In this document: positions 50,658 through 59,617 of the stretch, in pieces
Layout: the number at the start of each line of letters is the position of its first letter
Numbering within the stretch: the stretch's first letter is position 1
Origin: an uncultured Lachnospiraceae bacterium
GTDB taxonomy: Bacteria; Bacillota; Clostridia; Lachnospirales; Lachnospiraceae
Assembly: GCA_910579935.1 (NCBI GenBank)
Contig: CAJTVQ010000019.1
Span: 1 to 64,000, forward strand
Length of the DNA: 64,000 nt
Direction of reading: 5' to 3'
The notes under the pieces: model-generated
What the model was told of the DNA's origin: nothing
Database searches by the model: none
What the model saw: the letters and a program-made list of their open reading frames with translations, nothing else
Translations under genes and position numbers: made by a program

Positions 50658-52202
50658 TTATTTCGCATAGTCTATCACACGTGACTCTCTGATGACGTTA
50701 ACCTTAATCTGACCGGGATATTCCAACTCAGCTTCAATCTGCTTTGAAATGTCTCTGGCCAGCAGTACCATGTCTGCATCAGTGATTTGTTCCGGAACTA
50801 CCATTACCCGAATCTCTCTACCCGCCTGTATAGCAAAAGATTTGTCAACACCCTTAAAATTATTTGTAATATCCTCTAATTGTTTTAATCTGCTTGTATA
50901 TGTTTCCAATGTTTCCCGCCTTGCACCCGGTCTTGCTGCGGAAATGGTATCCGCCGCCTGTACAAGACACGCGATCAATGAGTGTGGTTCCACATCTCCG
51001 TGATGCGCCTCTACTGCATTAATGACAACTGCCGACTCCTTGTACTTCTTACAGAGTTCTACACCCAGCTGAATATGGGAGCCTTCCATCTCATGGTCCA
51101 CGGCTTTACCGATATCATGCAGCAAACCCGCTCTCTTCGCCACCCTCACATCCAGTCCCATCTCCGCTGCCAAAAGCCCTGACAGCTGGGCGACTTCAAT
51201 CGAATGTTTCAGCGCATTCTGACCATAACTGGTTCTGAATTTCATCTTACCAAGTAATTTTATCAATTCGGGATGAATGCCGTGTACGCCGACCTCCAGT
51301 GTAGCAGCCTCACCTTCCTCTTTGATCATTACTTCGACTTCTTTCTGCGCTTTCTCTACCATTTCTTCGATTCTAGCCGGATGGATACGCCCGTCCACAA
51401 TCAGCTTCTCAAGCGCTATCCTTGCGACCTCACGCCGGATCGGATCAAAACCGGACAAAATGACTGCTTCCGGCGTATCATCGATGATCAGGTCCACGCC
51501 TGTCATTGTTTCAAGAGTTCTGATATTCCTTCCCTCTCTACCGATGATTCTGCCTTTCATTTCATCATTCGGAAGCTGTACGACAGATATCGTCGTTTCG
51601 GATACATGATCAGCCGCACATTTCTGTATTGCGGTAATTACATATTCCTTTGCCTTCTTATCCGCCTCTTCTTTCGCCCTGCTTTCCATCTCCTTGATCA
51701 TTACAGCAGTTTCATGTTTCACTTCATCTTCAACAATTTTTAACAAATAATCTTTTGCCTGTTCGGAGGTTAATCCTGAGATTCGTTCCAGTTCCTGTAA
51801 TCTCTGTTCATTGAGTTTCGTAACTTCTTCGCGGAGTTTAGCAAGGGATTCTTCCCTCGATACCAAACTTGCTTCTTTTTTCTCGATGGCTTCTGCTTTC
51901 TTATCGATGTTCTCTTCCTTCTGCTGGACTCTGCGCTCATAACGCTGCGCTTCGGCTCTCCGCTCTTTAATCTCCTTGTCCAATTCATTTTTAGTACGGA
52001 TGGACTCTTCCTTGACTTCAAGCAGGGATTCCCTCTTTTTTGTCTCAGCAGTCTTCAGCGCTTCATCAATAATCTCCCTTGCCTTGTCCTCCGCATTGCC
52101 GATTTGGGATTCCACCACTTTTTTCCGGTAGGAAACCGCCGCGACTGCGGTAATAGGCACCGAGATAATCAAAGTTGCGATCACTGCTATTGCAACATAC
52201 AT
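50658..52202 (-). CDS. rny: Ribonuclease Y
   Basis: A 514-residue membrane-anchored endoribonuclease that begins mRNA decay in Firmicutes. Residues 1-25 form one membrane span (YVAIAVIATLIISVPITAVAA). Residues 30-190 are a long charged coiled coil (Glu/Lys/Arg rich). The KH RNA-binding domain holds VVQLPNDEMKGRIIGREGRNIR (about 206-227). The catalytic HD motif lies in LLHDIGKAVDHEMEGSH (about 360-376). The start at 52202 is chosen; a GTG at 52214 lies in the ribosome site itself (AAGGAGGTG). Spacing of 11 bases to the ATG is long but workable. It has its own promoter and terminator and lies next to recX-recA. Confidence 0.95.
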   Translation of the reverse strand: MYVAIAVIATLIISVPITAVAAVSYRKKVVESQIGNAEDKAREIIDEALKTAETKKRESLLEVKEESIRTKNELDKEIKERRAEAQRYERRVQQKEENIDKKAEAIEKKEASLVSREESLAKLREEVTKLNEQRLQELERISGLTSEQAKDYLLKIVEDEVKHETAVMIKEMESRAKEEADKKAKEYVITAIQKCAADHVSETTISVVQLPNDEMKGRIIGREGRNIRTLETMTGVDLIIDDTPEAVILSGFDPIRREVARIALEKLIVDGRIHPARIEEMVEKAQKEVEVMIKEEGEAATLEVGVHGIHPELIKLLGKMKFRTSYGQNALKHSIEVAQLSGLLAAEMGLDVRVAKRAGLLHDIGKAVDHEMEGSHIQLGVELCKKYKESAVVINAVEAHHGDVEPHSLIACLVQAADTISAARPGARRETLETYTSRLKQLEDITNNFKGVDKSFAIQAGREIRVMVVPEQITDADMVLLARDISKQIEAELEYPGQIKVNVIRESRVIDYAK

Positions 52203-52231
52203 GTACAGGAGCACCTCCTTATTTAGTTTTC

Positions 52232-52260
52232 ATTGTACCAGTATCTATTATAGAATGTAA
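52232..52260 (-). promoter_or_regulatory. rny promoter
   Basis: On the minus strand TTACAT (plus 52255-52260), a 17-base spacer and TACAAT (52232-52237). It gives a leader of about 25 bases before the ATG at 52202. A TATAAT six bases further upstream may be an alternative -10. Confidence 0.6.
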
Positions 52261-52325
52261 GAATCATAAATCGATTCCGGTTGAAACATTCTAACAAGCA
52301 AGTTTACAACACTTAAATTTTAAAC

Positions 52326-52964
52326 TCAAATTGAACTTATGTCAAGTAAAAGTACACTCTTAATTGTGTCCATTTGGAATCCTTTACGATATAAATACGC
52401 CGACAGCTTCTGTTTCTCTTTATTTGTCGCCATTTCCGGATCATAATTTTTTTTCCGCAGAAGTTCTTTTGCCATGGCTGTTTCATCCGGCTGTTCTCCG
52501 TTCTCCGCCAGTTCCTCCATCACTTCCCGTATGATATCCCTTGCGATTCCTTTGGCTGACAAATCCTGCTCAATCCGCCGGCGGCTCCTGTTTTCCATAT
52601 GATAGACCGCAAAATCCCGCGCATACTGTCTGTCATCGATATAGCCAAAAGATTTTACATACGAAACAGCCTCTTCTATGATATCATCCGGATATTCTCC
52701 CTGGTGCAGTTTATCACGCAGCTGCCGTTCCGTATAAGCCCTTGCTTTCAGCAGGTTCATACTGCGCAGCTTCGCCCTCTTAGGCAATATCCCTCCTACA
52801 ATTTCCTCGTATTCTGCAGCCCCGATTTCCTTTCCTTCTTCCAGCTTATAGCGTTTTAGTTCACCTTTGTATAATACAAAGGTGAACTCTCCGTTCATAA
52901 AAATCCGAACCCGCTTCTTATCCAGCTCTTCTATCCCCGTAATCAGCCTTTCCTGCCCGCTCAT
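52326..52964 (-). CDS. recX: Regulatory protein RecX
   Basis: A 212-residue helical-repeat protein that binds RecA filaments and limits recombination. Typical elements: YTERQLRDKLHQGEYPDDIIEEAVSYVKSFGYIDDRQYARDF (about 77-118), then SRRRIEQDLSAKGIARDIIREVMEE, then a third repeat near 185-205 (KLSAYLYRKGFQMDTIKSVL). An N-terminal beta region precedes the repeats. It begins two bases after recA ends, so it is made from the SOS-regulated recA transcript. Confidence 0.93.
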   Translation of the reverse strand: MSGQERLITGIEELDKKRVRIFMNGEFTFVLYKGELKRYKLEEGKEIGAAEYEEIVGGILPKRAKLRSMNLLKARAYTERQLRDKLHQGEYPDDIIEEAVSYVKSFGYIDDRQYARDFAVYHMENRSRRRIEQDLSAKGIARDIIREVMEELAENGEQPDETAMAKELLRKKNYDPEMATNKEKQKLSAYLYRKGFQMDTIKSVLLLDISSI

Positions 52965-52966
52965 CC

Positions 52967-54070
52967 TTAAACCTCTTGCGCTTTCGCGGACTCTGCCGCT
53001 TCCGCCTTCCTGGCTTTATCTGCTTTTCCTGACTTTGCTTTGGAAACCGGCTCTTCCTCTGCCGGTGCGGCATCTTTCTCCAAACCGAAATGTTCCCTTA
53101 CTTTATGCTCGATTTCTTTGCATGTTTCCGGATTGTCTTTCAGGTACTGCTTCGCATTTTCACGCCCCTGACCGATCTTATTTCCGTTATAAGCATACCA
53201 GGCTCCGCTCTTATTTACAATATTGTTATCGGCTGCCAGGTCGAGGATATCTCCGACCGCAGAAATACCTTCCCCGAACATAATATCAAATTCCGCCTCT
53301 TTAAATGGAGGGGCTATCTTGTTCTTTACTACTTTTACCCTCGTTCTGTTACCGATTACTTCTCCGCTCTGTTTCAGTGATTCTATTCTTCTGACGTCCA
53401 AACGTACGGAGGAATAAAATTTTAAAGCACGCCCGCCGGTAGTGGTTTCCGGATTGCCAAACATAACACCCACTTTTTCACGCAGCTGGTTAATGAAGAC
53501 AACCGTACAATTGGATTTGCTGATCACCGCTGTCAGCTTACGGAGCGCCTGTGACATCAGCCGTGCCTGCAGACCCACATGGCTGTCTCCCATATCCCCG
53601 TCAATTTCCGCTTTCGGAACGAGCGCTGCCACGGAGTCCACCACCACAATATCCACGGCACCGGAACGGACCATTGTTTCGGTGATCTCCAGCGCCTGTT
53701 CTCCATTGTCAGGCTGTGATATGTACAGGTTGTCAACATCTACCCCGATATTTTTTGCATATACTGGGTCAAGGGCATGTTCCGCATCAATAAACCCTGC
53801 GATACCGCCTCTCTTCTGGACCTCTGCGATCATATGCAGCGTTACGGTCGTCTTACCGCTGGACTCCGGTCCGTATATTTCTACAATCCTTCCTTTCGGA
53901 ATTCCTCCCAGCCCCAATGCAATATCCAGGCTTAAAGAACCTGTCGGAATCGTCTCTACATTCATCTGGGCGCTGGGATCCCCCAGTTTCATAACTGCGC
54001 CTTTGCCATACTGTTTCTCTATCTGTACCAATGCGGCATCCAATGCTTTTAATTTTTCGTCTCTTTCCAT
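52967..54070 (-). CDS. recA: Recombinase RecA
   Basis: A 367-residue DNA strand-exchange ATPase and SOS co-protease. Walker A is in YGPESSGKTTV (about 65-75), Walker B in VVVDSVAALVP (about 140-150). Loop L1 is GDMGDSHVGLQARLMSQALRKL (about 155-176) and loop L2 is INQLREKVGVMFGNPETTTGGRALKFY (about 192-218). The C-terminus is an acidic/Ala/Lys tail (PAEEEPVSKAKSGKADKARK). AAGGAG precedes the ATG. The promoter carries two LexA-type boxes, so it is SOS-induced. recX follows after two bases. Confidence 0.98.
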   Translation of the reverse strand: MERDEKLKALDAALVQIEKQYGKGAVMKLGDPSAQMNVETIPTGSLSLDIALGLGGIPKGRIVEIYGPESSGKTTVTLHMIAEVQKRGGIAGFIDAEHALDPVYAKNIGVDVDNLYISQPDNGEQALEITETMVRSGAVDIVVVDSVAALVPKAEIDGDMGDSHVGLQARLMSQALRKLTAVISKSNCTVVFINQLREKVGVMFGNPETTTGGRALKFYSSVRLDVRRIESLKQSGEVIGNRTRVKVVKNKIAPPFKEAEFDIMFGEGISAVGDILDLAADNNIVNKSGAWYAYNGNKIGQGRENAKQYLKDNPETCKEIEHKVREHFGLEKDAAPAEEEPVSKAKSGKADKARKAEAAESAKAQEV

Positions 54071-54198
54071 CTTTTTTCTCCTTATATCCTATTTTCCATT
54101 TTTCACGCTTCTGTCTGTATCCTGCGGGGCAGTGCAGACAGTACGTCAAACCTTTCAAAGAATCACTCCTGCGATTCTTCATTCTGACAAAATCGGCA

Positions 54199-54251
54199 GA
54201 ACATCCGTTCTTTCTTCAGTTTATGATAAAACAAACGTTCTGTTTTGTCAA
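54199..54251 (-). promoter_or_regulatory. recA promoter with two SOS (LexA) boxes
   Basis: On the minus strand TTGACA (plus 54246-54251), a 17-base spacer and TATCAT (54223-54228). One LexA-type box, GAAC-GTTT-GTTT (54229-54240), fills the spacer. A second, GAAC-GGAT-GTTC (54199-54210), is a perfect match to GAAC-N4-GTTC and sits 30 bases downstream at the start site. Two boxes three helical turns apart would let LexA dimers bind cooperatively. Confidence 0.8.
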
Positions 54252-54309
54252 TCATTTTCCTTATATAACTATTCTACCTTATTATAAGTCCTATAAACAT
54301 CCCTCATAC

Positions 54310-54497
54310 AAATTTTTTACATGATTTTCCCATTCATGAGATCATATTAATGAGAGTCCTGACAAAATCCCACGGATGAAACCATTCATCATGATTGAAA
54401 CTACGGCGACCTGCCCGAATTGCATATAGAAATTGAATCATTCACGCTTCCACGAATATTACCGTTTTAGTGTAGCATATTTTTCGGACAGCGGCAA
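54310..54497 (-). ncRNA. Candidate structured RNA between mgtE and recA
   Basis: A promoter on the minus strand (TTGCCG at plus 54492-54497, 17-base spacer, TACACT at 54469-54474) starts transcription near 54462, pointing toward recA but 220 bases upstream of its own promoter. The transcript can form ATTCGTG-GAAG-CGTGAAT (a seven-pair stem with a GAAG loop) and GATGAA-TGGT-TTCATC, with further weak pairing. A 27-codon frame (54425 down to about 54342, MQFGQVAVV start) has no ribosome site. No clear intrinsic terminator is visible, so the 3' end is a guess. It matches no RNA family I recognise. Confidence 0.4.
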
Positions 54498-54549
54498 GGA
54501 TTTCAGAATATTTTACACGGAAATCCATTTTCTGTCTGCCGCCCTCCTC

Positions 54550-55911
54550 TCAGATTCCGAGTACTTCTGACGCAATGGCAAAATAAATCAGCAGGGACAG
54601 CGCGTCCACGATCGTCGTAATAAACGGACTTGCCATAACTGCCGGGTCAAAACCCAGACGTTTCGCCAAAACCGGCAGGGTACAGCCGATCATCTTGGCA
54701 ATGGAAACCGCCGCGATCAAAGTCAGGCATACCACCAGAGCCACATTGATCCCTACCCGGTCAAGCAGCATGAGCTTGGCAAAATAGGCAGCAGAAAGCG
54801 TCGTCCCGCAGATCAGGGCCACCCGCAGTTCCTTCCAAAGTATTTTCGGCACATCTGCATAAACGATTTCATTCAGCGACAATCCGCGGATGATCGTAAC
54901 ACTTGCCTGTCCGCCCGCATTGCCTCCCGTATCCATCAGCATCGGAATGAATGCGGTAAGGATGGGAAATATACTGAGCGCATCTTCAAAAGACGTAATG
55001 ATCCTTCCGGTAAAAGTAGCGGATATCATCAGAAGCAGAAGCCACGGAATCCTTTTCTTCCAGGTCTCAAACACCCCTGTCTTCATATAGGGCTTATCAC
55101 TCGGAACGATGGCCGCCATCTTTTCAATATCTTCCGTCGCTTCCTCCTGCAGGATGTCCACCACGTCATCAACGGTGATGATCCCCACCAGCCTGCCCTC
55201 ATTATCCGCTACCGGCATGGAAGTAAAGTCATATTTCTGAAACTGTCTTGCCACTTCCTCCTGGTCCATCATCGTATTGAGGAATATGACATTTTCGTGC
55301 ATGATATCCCCAATCACGGCATCGGAGGGGCTGATCAGCAGATACCGGAGCGCTACCGTTCCCACCAGAATCCTTTTGGCATCCAGTACATAACAGATGT
55401 TGATCGTCTCGCTGTCCACTCCCACCTGCCGGATTCTCTGGATGGCATCCTCCACCGTCATATTTTCCTTTAAATCCACATACTCCACGGTCATGATACT
55501 TCCCGCAGAATCCTCGGGATACCGGAGCAGGTGATTGATATCCCTGCGCGTCTCCGGGCTGGCATTCGCCAGCAGTTTCTTTACAATATTGGCAGGCATT
55601 TCTTCCAGAAAATCCGCCGCATCGTCCGCCATCAGGTTATTAATGATATTCGCCGCTTCCCGGTCGGACAGGGAGGTAATGATAAACTGCTGGTTTTCCA
55701 CTTCCAGGTAAGAAAATACATCTGCCGCCATACTTTTTGGCAGAATGCGGAATATCTTCAGCAGCTCACTCTCTTCCAGTTCTTCCATCACCGCCGCAAT
55801 ATCCACAATATTCATATCCGACATGCGCTGCCGGAGTCTGGTATACTGCCTGTCGTCCAGTAATTCCCTGATAATCTCCAGGTCTCTGATCTCTTCCATA
55901 AAAATACCCAT
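54550..55911 (-). CDS. mgtE: Magnesium transporter MgtE
   Basis: A 453-residue Mg2+ channel. The N domain (about 25-125, LLDDRQYTRLRQRMSDMN to KKLLANASPETRRDI) and two CBS domains (about 130-255) form the Mg-sensing gate. A plug helix leads to five membrane spans (about 285-450), with the pore motif region MLMDTGGNAGGQASVTIIRGL (about 325-345). The upstream region does not show an M-box riboswitch; a hairpin (GCCTGCGG with CGCAGGC, about 55923-55945) lies between it and yigZ. The first ATG is used. Confidence 0.95.
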   Translation of the reverse strand: MGIFMEEIRDLEIIRELLDDRQYTRLRQRMSDMNIVDIAAVMEELEESELLKIFRILPKSMAADVFSYLEVENQQFIITSLSDREAANIINNLMADDAADFLEEMPANIVKKLLANASPETRRDINHLLRYPEDSAGSIMTVEYVDLKENMTVEDAIQRIRQVGVDSETINICYVLDAKRILVGTVALRYLLISPSDAVIGDIMHENVIFLNTMMDQEEVARQFQKYDFTSMPVADNEGRLVGIITVDDVVDILQEEATEDIEKMAAIVPSDKPYMKTGVFETWKKRIPWLLLLMISATFTGRIITSFEDALSIFPILTAFIPMLMDTGGNAGGQASVTIIRGLSLNEIVYADVPKILWKELRVALICGTTLSAAYFAKLMLLDRVGINVALVVCLTLIAAVSIAKMIGCTLPVLAKRLGFDPAVMASPFITTIVDALSLLIYFAIASEVLGI

Positions 55912-55986
55912 GCCCTTTCCGCAGCCTGCGGCATCCGGCCCGCAGGCACAAATCCATGTGCACCGCCTTTCCTGCGTACATAATCT

Positions 55987-56661
55987 TTAAGTTTCAAAAT
56001 AGCCGTTTCCTTTTTTTTCTATCTCCACTCTGCCTGCCGTGGCTTCCGTCAGCTTTTTGCACAGTTCCTCCGTCTCCTCCCATGGCACCGTCAGCTTCAG
56101 GCACACGATATCCGTATATTCCGCTTCCTCTATTCTGATTCCGGCCTGATTCAAAATATACTGGATTTTACCAATCCCGTTATAATCCGTCCGGATCAGA
56201 AATTCCGTACCGTACTGCATCAACGCCGTCACGGAAGCTTCCAGGCCAGCCTGTACCGCCTGTGTATAAGCACGTACCAGACCTCCCGTACCGAGGAGTG
56301 TGCCGCCGAAATACCTGGTCACTACCACCGCTGTATTCCGCACGCCGGAAGAAAGCAGCGCTTCCAGCATGGGCTTGCCTGCCGTCCCGGCCGGTTCCCC
56401 GTCATCGCTGCACCGGGTCAGTTCCGCACGTTCCCCGATGACAAATGCCGAACAGTTATGCCTGGCATCCCAGTATTTTTTTTTCACCGCTTCTATGAAA
56501 CCGGCCGCTTCCTCTTCCGAAGCCGCCGGTGACAGGGTCGCAATAAAACGGGACTTCTTCTCCACGATTTCACTGCTTCCTCCCTGTTTCAATATTTTAT
56601 AAGGCAGAAATACCTTTTCCGTCTCCATAAGCCGTACCTTTATATTTTCACTTTCTTCCAT
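55987..56661 (-). CDS. yigZ: YigZ/IMPACT family protein
   Basis: A 224-residue protein of the IMPACT/YigZ family. The N-terminal domain carries the signature SDDGEPAGTAGKPMLEAL (about 85-102) and VVVTRYFGGTLLGTGGLVRAYTQA (about 112-135). The C-terminal domain is ferredoxin-like (DUF1949 type). Eukaryotic IMPACT inhibits GCN2; the bacterial role is unclear. It lies 75 bases upstream of mgtE on the same strand and diverges from the PBP gene. The start could be an internal Met (MLEAL is too late; METEKVFLPYK at residue 12 is possible). Confidence 0.88.
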   Translation of the reverse strand: MEESENIKVRLMETEKVFLPYKILKQGGSSEIVEKKSRFIATLSPAASEEEAAGFIEAVKKKYWDARHNCSAFVIGERAELTRCSDDGEPAGTAGKPMLEALLSSGVRNTAVVVTRYFGGTLLGTGGLVRAYTQAVQAGLEASVTALMQYGTEFLIRTDYNGIGKIQYILNQAGIRIEEAEYTDIVCLKLTVPWEETEELCKKLTEATAGRVEIEKKGNGYFET

Positions 56662-56742
56662 TTCCAGCCAGTATCCTTTAACATTTTATCATAAAGGGGA
56701 ATAAAAAGGTATCTAATTGTAAACAATTTCTTAATATAAAGT

Positions 56743-56790
56743 AAGTTTTTCATGAAAAAACTTTTTTTTCCATTCATACTTTGCTATAAT
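56743..56790 (+). promoter_or_regulatory. PBP promoter region with an A/T inverted repeat
   Basis: TATAAT (56785-56790) lies before the PBP gene; its -35 region is a T-run and weak. Just upstream AAGTTTTT-CATGA-AAAAACTT (56743-56763) is a perfect inverted repeat followed by T-run. It may be a regulator site or a decayed terminator. Confidence 0.45.
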
Positions 56791-56837
56791 CGTAATGTTA
56801 GTTGTGCTTATTATGCACACTTCAAGGAGGAGAATTC

Positions 56838-59531
56838 ATGAACTACGGAAAAAAGGGAGTCCGAAATAAGCAGCGGACGCTCCATTCTAAATCTGCGAAG
56901 TGGGGAAAGAAACTGGTGCTTACCTTTTTTAATGTCATGCTGGCCGGCATTGTAATGGTCTGCGTTTTGGGGGCAAGTGCGGGTTTCGGCGTATTCCGCG
57001 GTATTATCGACACAGCGCCGGAAATCGGTAACATCAATGTACAGCCTACCGGATTTTCCACTTTCGTATACGATATTGACGGCAACCAAACGGCAAAACT
57101 GATTGCCGAAAATTCCAACCGGATTCCGGTTACGATGGATATGATACCCGAAGATTTGGCCAACGCTTTCGTCGCTATTGAGGACGAGCGGTTTTATGAG
57201 CATAACGGCATTGATATCAAGGGTATTATCAGAGCCGGGGTAAGAGGCATTACCAGCGGGCATTTTTCCGAAGGCGCCAGTACCATCACACAGCAGCTGC
57301 TGAAAAATAACGTATTCACCGACTGGACCAAAGAAGAACGGGGTCTGAATATGGAGAAGGTCGAACGTAAAATACAGGAACAGTACCTTGCTCTGGAACT
57401 GGAAAAGACCTCTACCAAAGAAGATATTCTGCTGAACTATATGAACACGATCAACCTTGGTCAGAATACGCTTGGCGTACAGGCGGCATCCCAGTGCTAT
57501 TTCAACAAATCAGTCAGTGAACTGAACCTTTCCGAATGCGCGGTAATTGCAAGCATCACACAGAACCCTTCCCGTCTGAACCCGATTTCTCATCCGGAGA
57601 ATAATGCGGAAAGACGGGCAAAAGTACTGAAGAATATGTTAGACCAGGAATACATTACACAGGCAGAATATGATACCGCAATGGCAGACGATGTCTATTC
57701 CCGCATACAGGTCACAAATGAAGAAGTTGAAGAGACTTCCATCAATACATACTTTGTGGATGCCTTGATCGATGATGTACTGGAAGATTTGGTAGCTGCC
57801 GGTTATAACGAAACACAGGCCTATACCCTGCTCTATACCGGAGGCCTGAAAATATACTCTACGCAGGATCCTTCTATCCAGTCAATCTGCGACGAAGTAT
57901 TCAGCAATGAAGAAAATTATCCTGAGAATGTAAAATGGTATCTGCATTACGAACTGACGATTCAGAAAAAGAACGGGGATCTGGAGAATCACAGTACGGA
58001 AATGTTCCGCAGTTATTATCGGGAAGAAAACCGTAATTTCGACCTGATCTATACTTCCAAAGAGGCAGCCGATGAAGCCATTGAAAATTATAAGCTGGCC
58101 ATACTCGGTGAAGGGGACAAGGTATATGCAGAAAAGATCACCCTCACACCGCAGCCGCAGGTATCCGTTGTTGTAGAAGACCAAAACACCGGCGCGGTTG
58201 TGGCCATGGTAGGCGGACGCGGCGCCAAGGAAGGAAGCCGTACACTGAACCGCGCCACCGACACGGTGCGCCAGCCCGGCTCCACTTTCAAGGTAATCGC
58301 AGCCTATGCCCCTGCACTGGACAATGCGGGCCTGACCCTGGCTACGGTACAGAATGATGCTCCGTTTACTTACGCAAACGGGAAACCTGTCCGCAACTGG
58401 TATGGAGAAGCCTACCGAGGACTCTGCACGCTCCGTCAGGGTATACAGGATTCCCTGAATATCGTAGCAGTCAAGACACTGACTCAGATTACGCCGAGGC
58501 TCGGCTTCGACTATCTGCAGAATTTCGGCATCACTACCTTAGTTGAATCTAAAGAGATCAACAACCAGATATTCAGCGACATTCAGCAGTCCCTCGCTCT
58601 TGGCGGCATTACCAACGGCGTTACCAATGAGGAGCTAAACGGCGCTTATGCCACCATTGCCAACCACGGGACTTATATCAAACCGAAATTATATAATACG
58701 GTTGTAGATCATGACGGTAATGTGATTCTTGATAATACGCAGTCGGAAACCAAACAGGTCATCAAGGAAACCACTGCTTTCCTGCTGACGGACGCCATGG
58801 TAGACGTAGTTACCAAGGGAACCGGCGGTTCCGTTAATTTCGGCGGCATGGCTATCGCGGGAAAAACCGGAACTACTTCCGATTACAACGATGTATGGTT
58901 TTCAGGTTTTACCCCGTATTATACCGCTACTACATGGGCCGGATTCGATAACAATGTAAAATTATCGGGTGACGAAAAGAATCTTGCAAAAAAATTATGG
59001 CGCGCTGTCATGTCCCGCATCCATGAAGAACTGCCCAATGAACCGTTTTCCGTCCCTGCCGGAATCGTCACTTCCACCGTATGTTCCAAGTCCGGGAAAG
59101 CACCGATACCGGGACTGTGTGACGGCACTTTGAGCACGGAATATTTTGCCGACGGAACGACGCCTACCGAAACCTGCGATGTCCATTATCAGGGTTCCAT
59201 CTGCCAGTACTGTGGTTTGCCCGCAACGGAGTTCTGTCCGTTCAAGATAGACGGAATTTTGGAACTGACGCCGATCGAGGACGCTTCCCTGCAGAGCGGT
59301 TCCGCCACTACTGCACAGGTCACCAATCCGGACGGCACGGTTTCTACTGTTACGATACCGGCAAACCAGACAAATTTATGTCCCCACACGGCAGAAGTCA
59401 TGTCCACGCCGGGCTGGGAAGCTCTTATCGAACAGCAGCGCAATGAGATCATACAGCGCGATTTAGCGGCACAGCAGGCTGCAATGGAAGCTCAGCAGCA
59501 GGCGCAGCAGCAAGAAGCGCCGCCCCAATAA
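56838..59531 (+). CDS. Class A penicillin-binding protein (PBP1A-type)
   Basis: An 897-residue bifunctional peptidoglycan synthase. A basic N-terminus and one membrane span (about 25-55) anchor it. The glycosyltransferase (GT51) domain holds VAIEDERFYEHNGIDIKG (about 112-129) and EGASTITQQLLKNNVF (about 146-161). The transpeptidase has the SxxK motif in QPGSTFKVIAAY (about 477-488), SLN in QDSLNIVAVKT and KTG in IAGKTGTTSDY. An unusual C-terminus has four or more Cys (CSKSGKAPIPGLC, CDVHYQGSICQYCGLPATEFC) and a Gln/Ala-rich tail. The start at 56838 has AAGGAGGAG upstream; the frame opening at 56802 is not supported. Confidence 0.93.
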   Translation: MNYGKKGVRNKQRTLHSKSAKWGKKLVLTFFNVMLAGIVMVCVLGASAGFGVFRGIIDTAPEIGNINVQPTGFSTFVYDIDGNQTAKLIAENSNRIPVTMDMIPEDLANAFVAIEDERFYEHNGIDIKGIIRAGVRGITSGHFSEGASTITQQLLKNNVFTDWTKEERGLNMEKVERKIQEQYLALELEKTSTKEDILLNYMNTINLGQNTLGVQAASQCYFNKSVSELNLSECAVIASITQNPSRLNPISHPENNAERRAKVLKNMLDQEYITQAEYDTAMADDVYSRIQVTNEEVEETSINTYFVDALIDDVLEDLVAAGYNETQAYTLLYTGGLKIYSTQDPSIQSICDEVFSNEENYPENVKWYLHYELTIQKKNGDLENHSTEMFRSYYREENRNFDLIYTSKEAADEAIENYKLAILGEGDKVYAEKITLTPQPQVSVVVEDQNTGAVVAMVGGRGAKEGSRTLNRATDTVRQPGSTFKVIAAYAPALDNAGLTLATVQNDAPFTYANGKPVRNWYGEAYRGLCTLRQGIQDSLNIVAVKTLTQITPRLGFDYLQNFGITTLVESKEINNQIFSDIQQSLALGGITNGVTNEELNGAYATIANHGTYIKPKLYNTVVDHDGNVILDNTQSETKQVIKETTAFLLTDAMVDVVTKGTGGSVNFGGMAIAGKTGTTSDYNDVWFSGFTPYYTATTWAGFDNNVKLSGDEKNLAKKLWRAVMSRIHEELPNEPFSVPAGIVTSTVCSKSGKAPIPGLCDGTLSTEYFADGTTPTETCDVHYQGSICQYCGLPATEFCPFKIDGILELTPIEDASLQSGSATTAQVTNPDGTVSTVTIPANQTNLCPHTAEVMSTPGWEALIEQQRNEIIQRDLAAQQAAMEAQQQAQQQEAPPQ

Positions 59532-59539
59532 AAGCTTTT

Positions 59540-59580
59540 AAAAAGGAGTTAAATGGAATATCCCATTTAGCTCCTTTTTT
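59540..59580. terminator. Terminator after the PBP gene
   Basis: AAAAAGGAGTTAAATGG pairs with CCATTTAGCTCCTTTTTT around a short loop, followed by six T. A-run on the other side makes it bidirectional, serving the convergent ROK gene. Confidence 0.9.
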
Positions 59581-59617
59581 AGACAACAGGTTTCCGATCC
59601 TGCCACCGCTCATCATC

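Noticed and set aside
53442..54287. Plus-strand frame of 281 residues over recA and its promoter
   Set aside because: Antisense to recA and across its SOS boxes; codon content follows the recA frame.
55912..55990. M-box riboswitch upstream of mgtE
   Set aside because: Only 75 bases separate yigZ and mgtE, and the hairpin there does not show the M-box layout.
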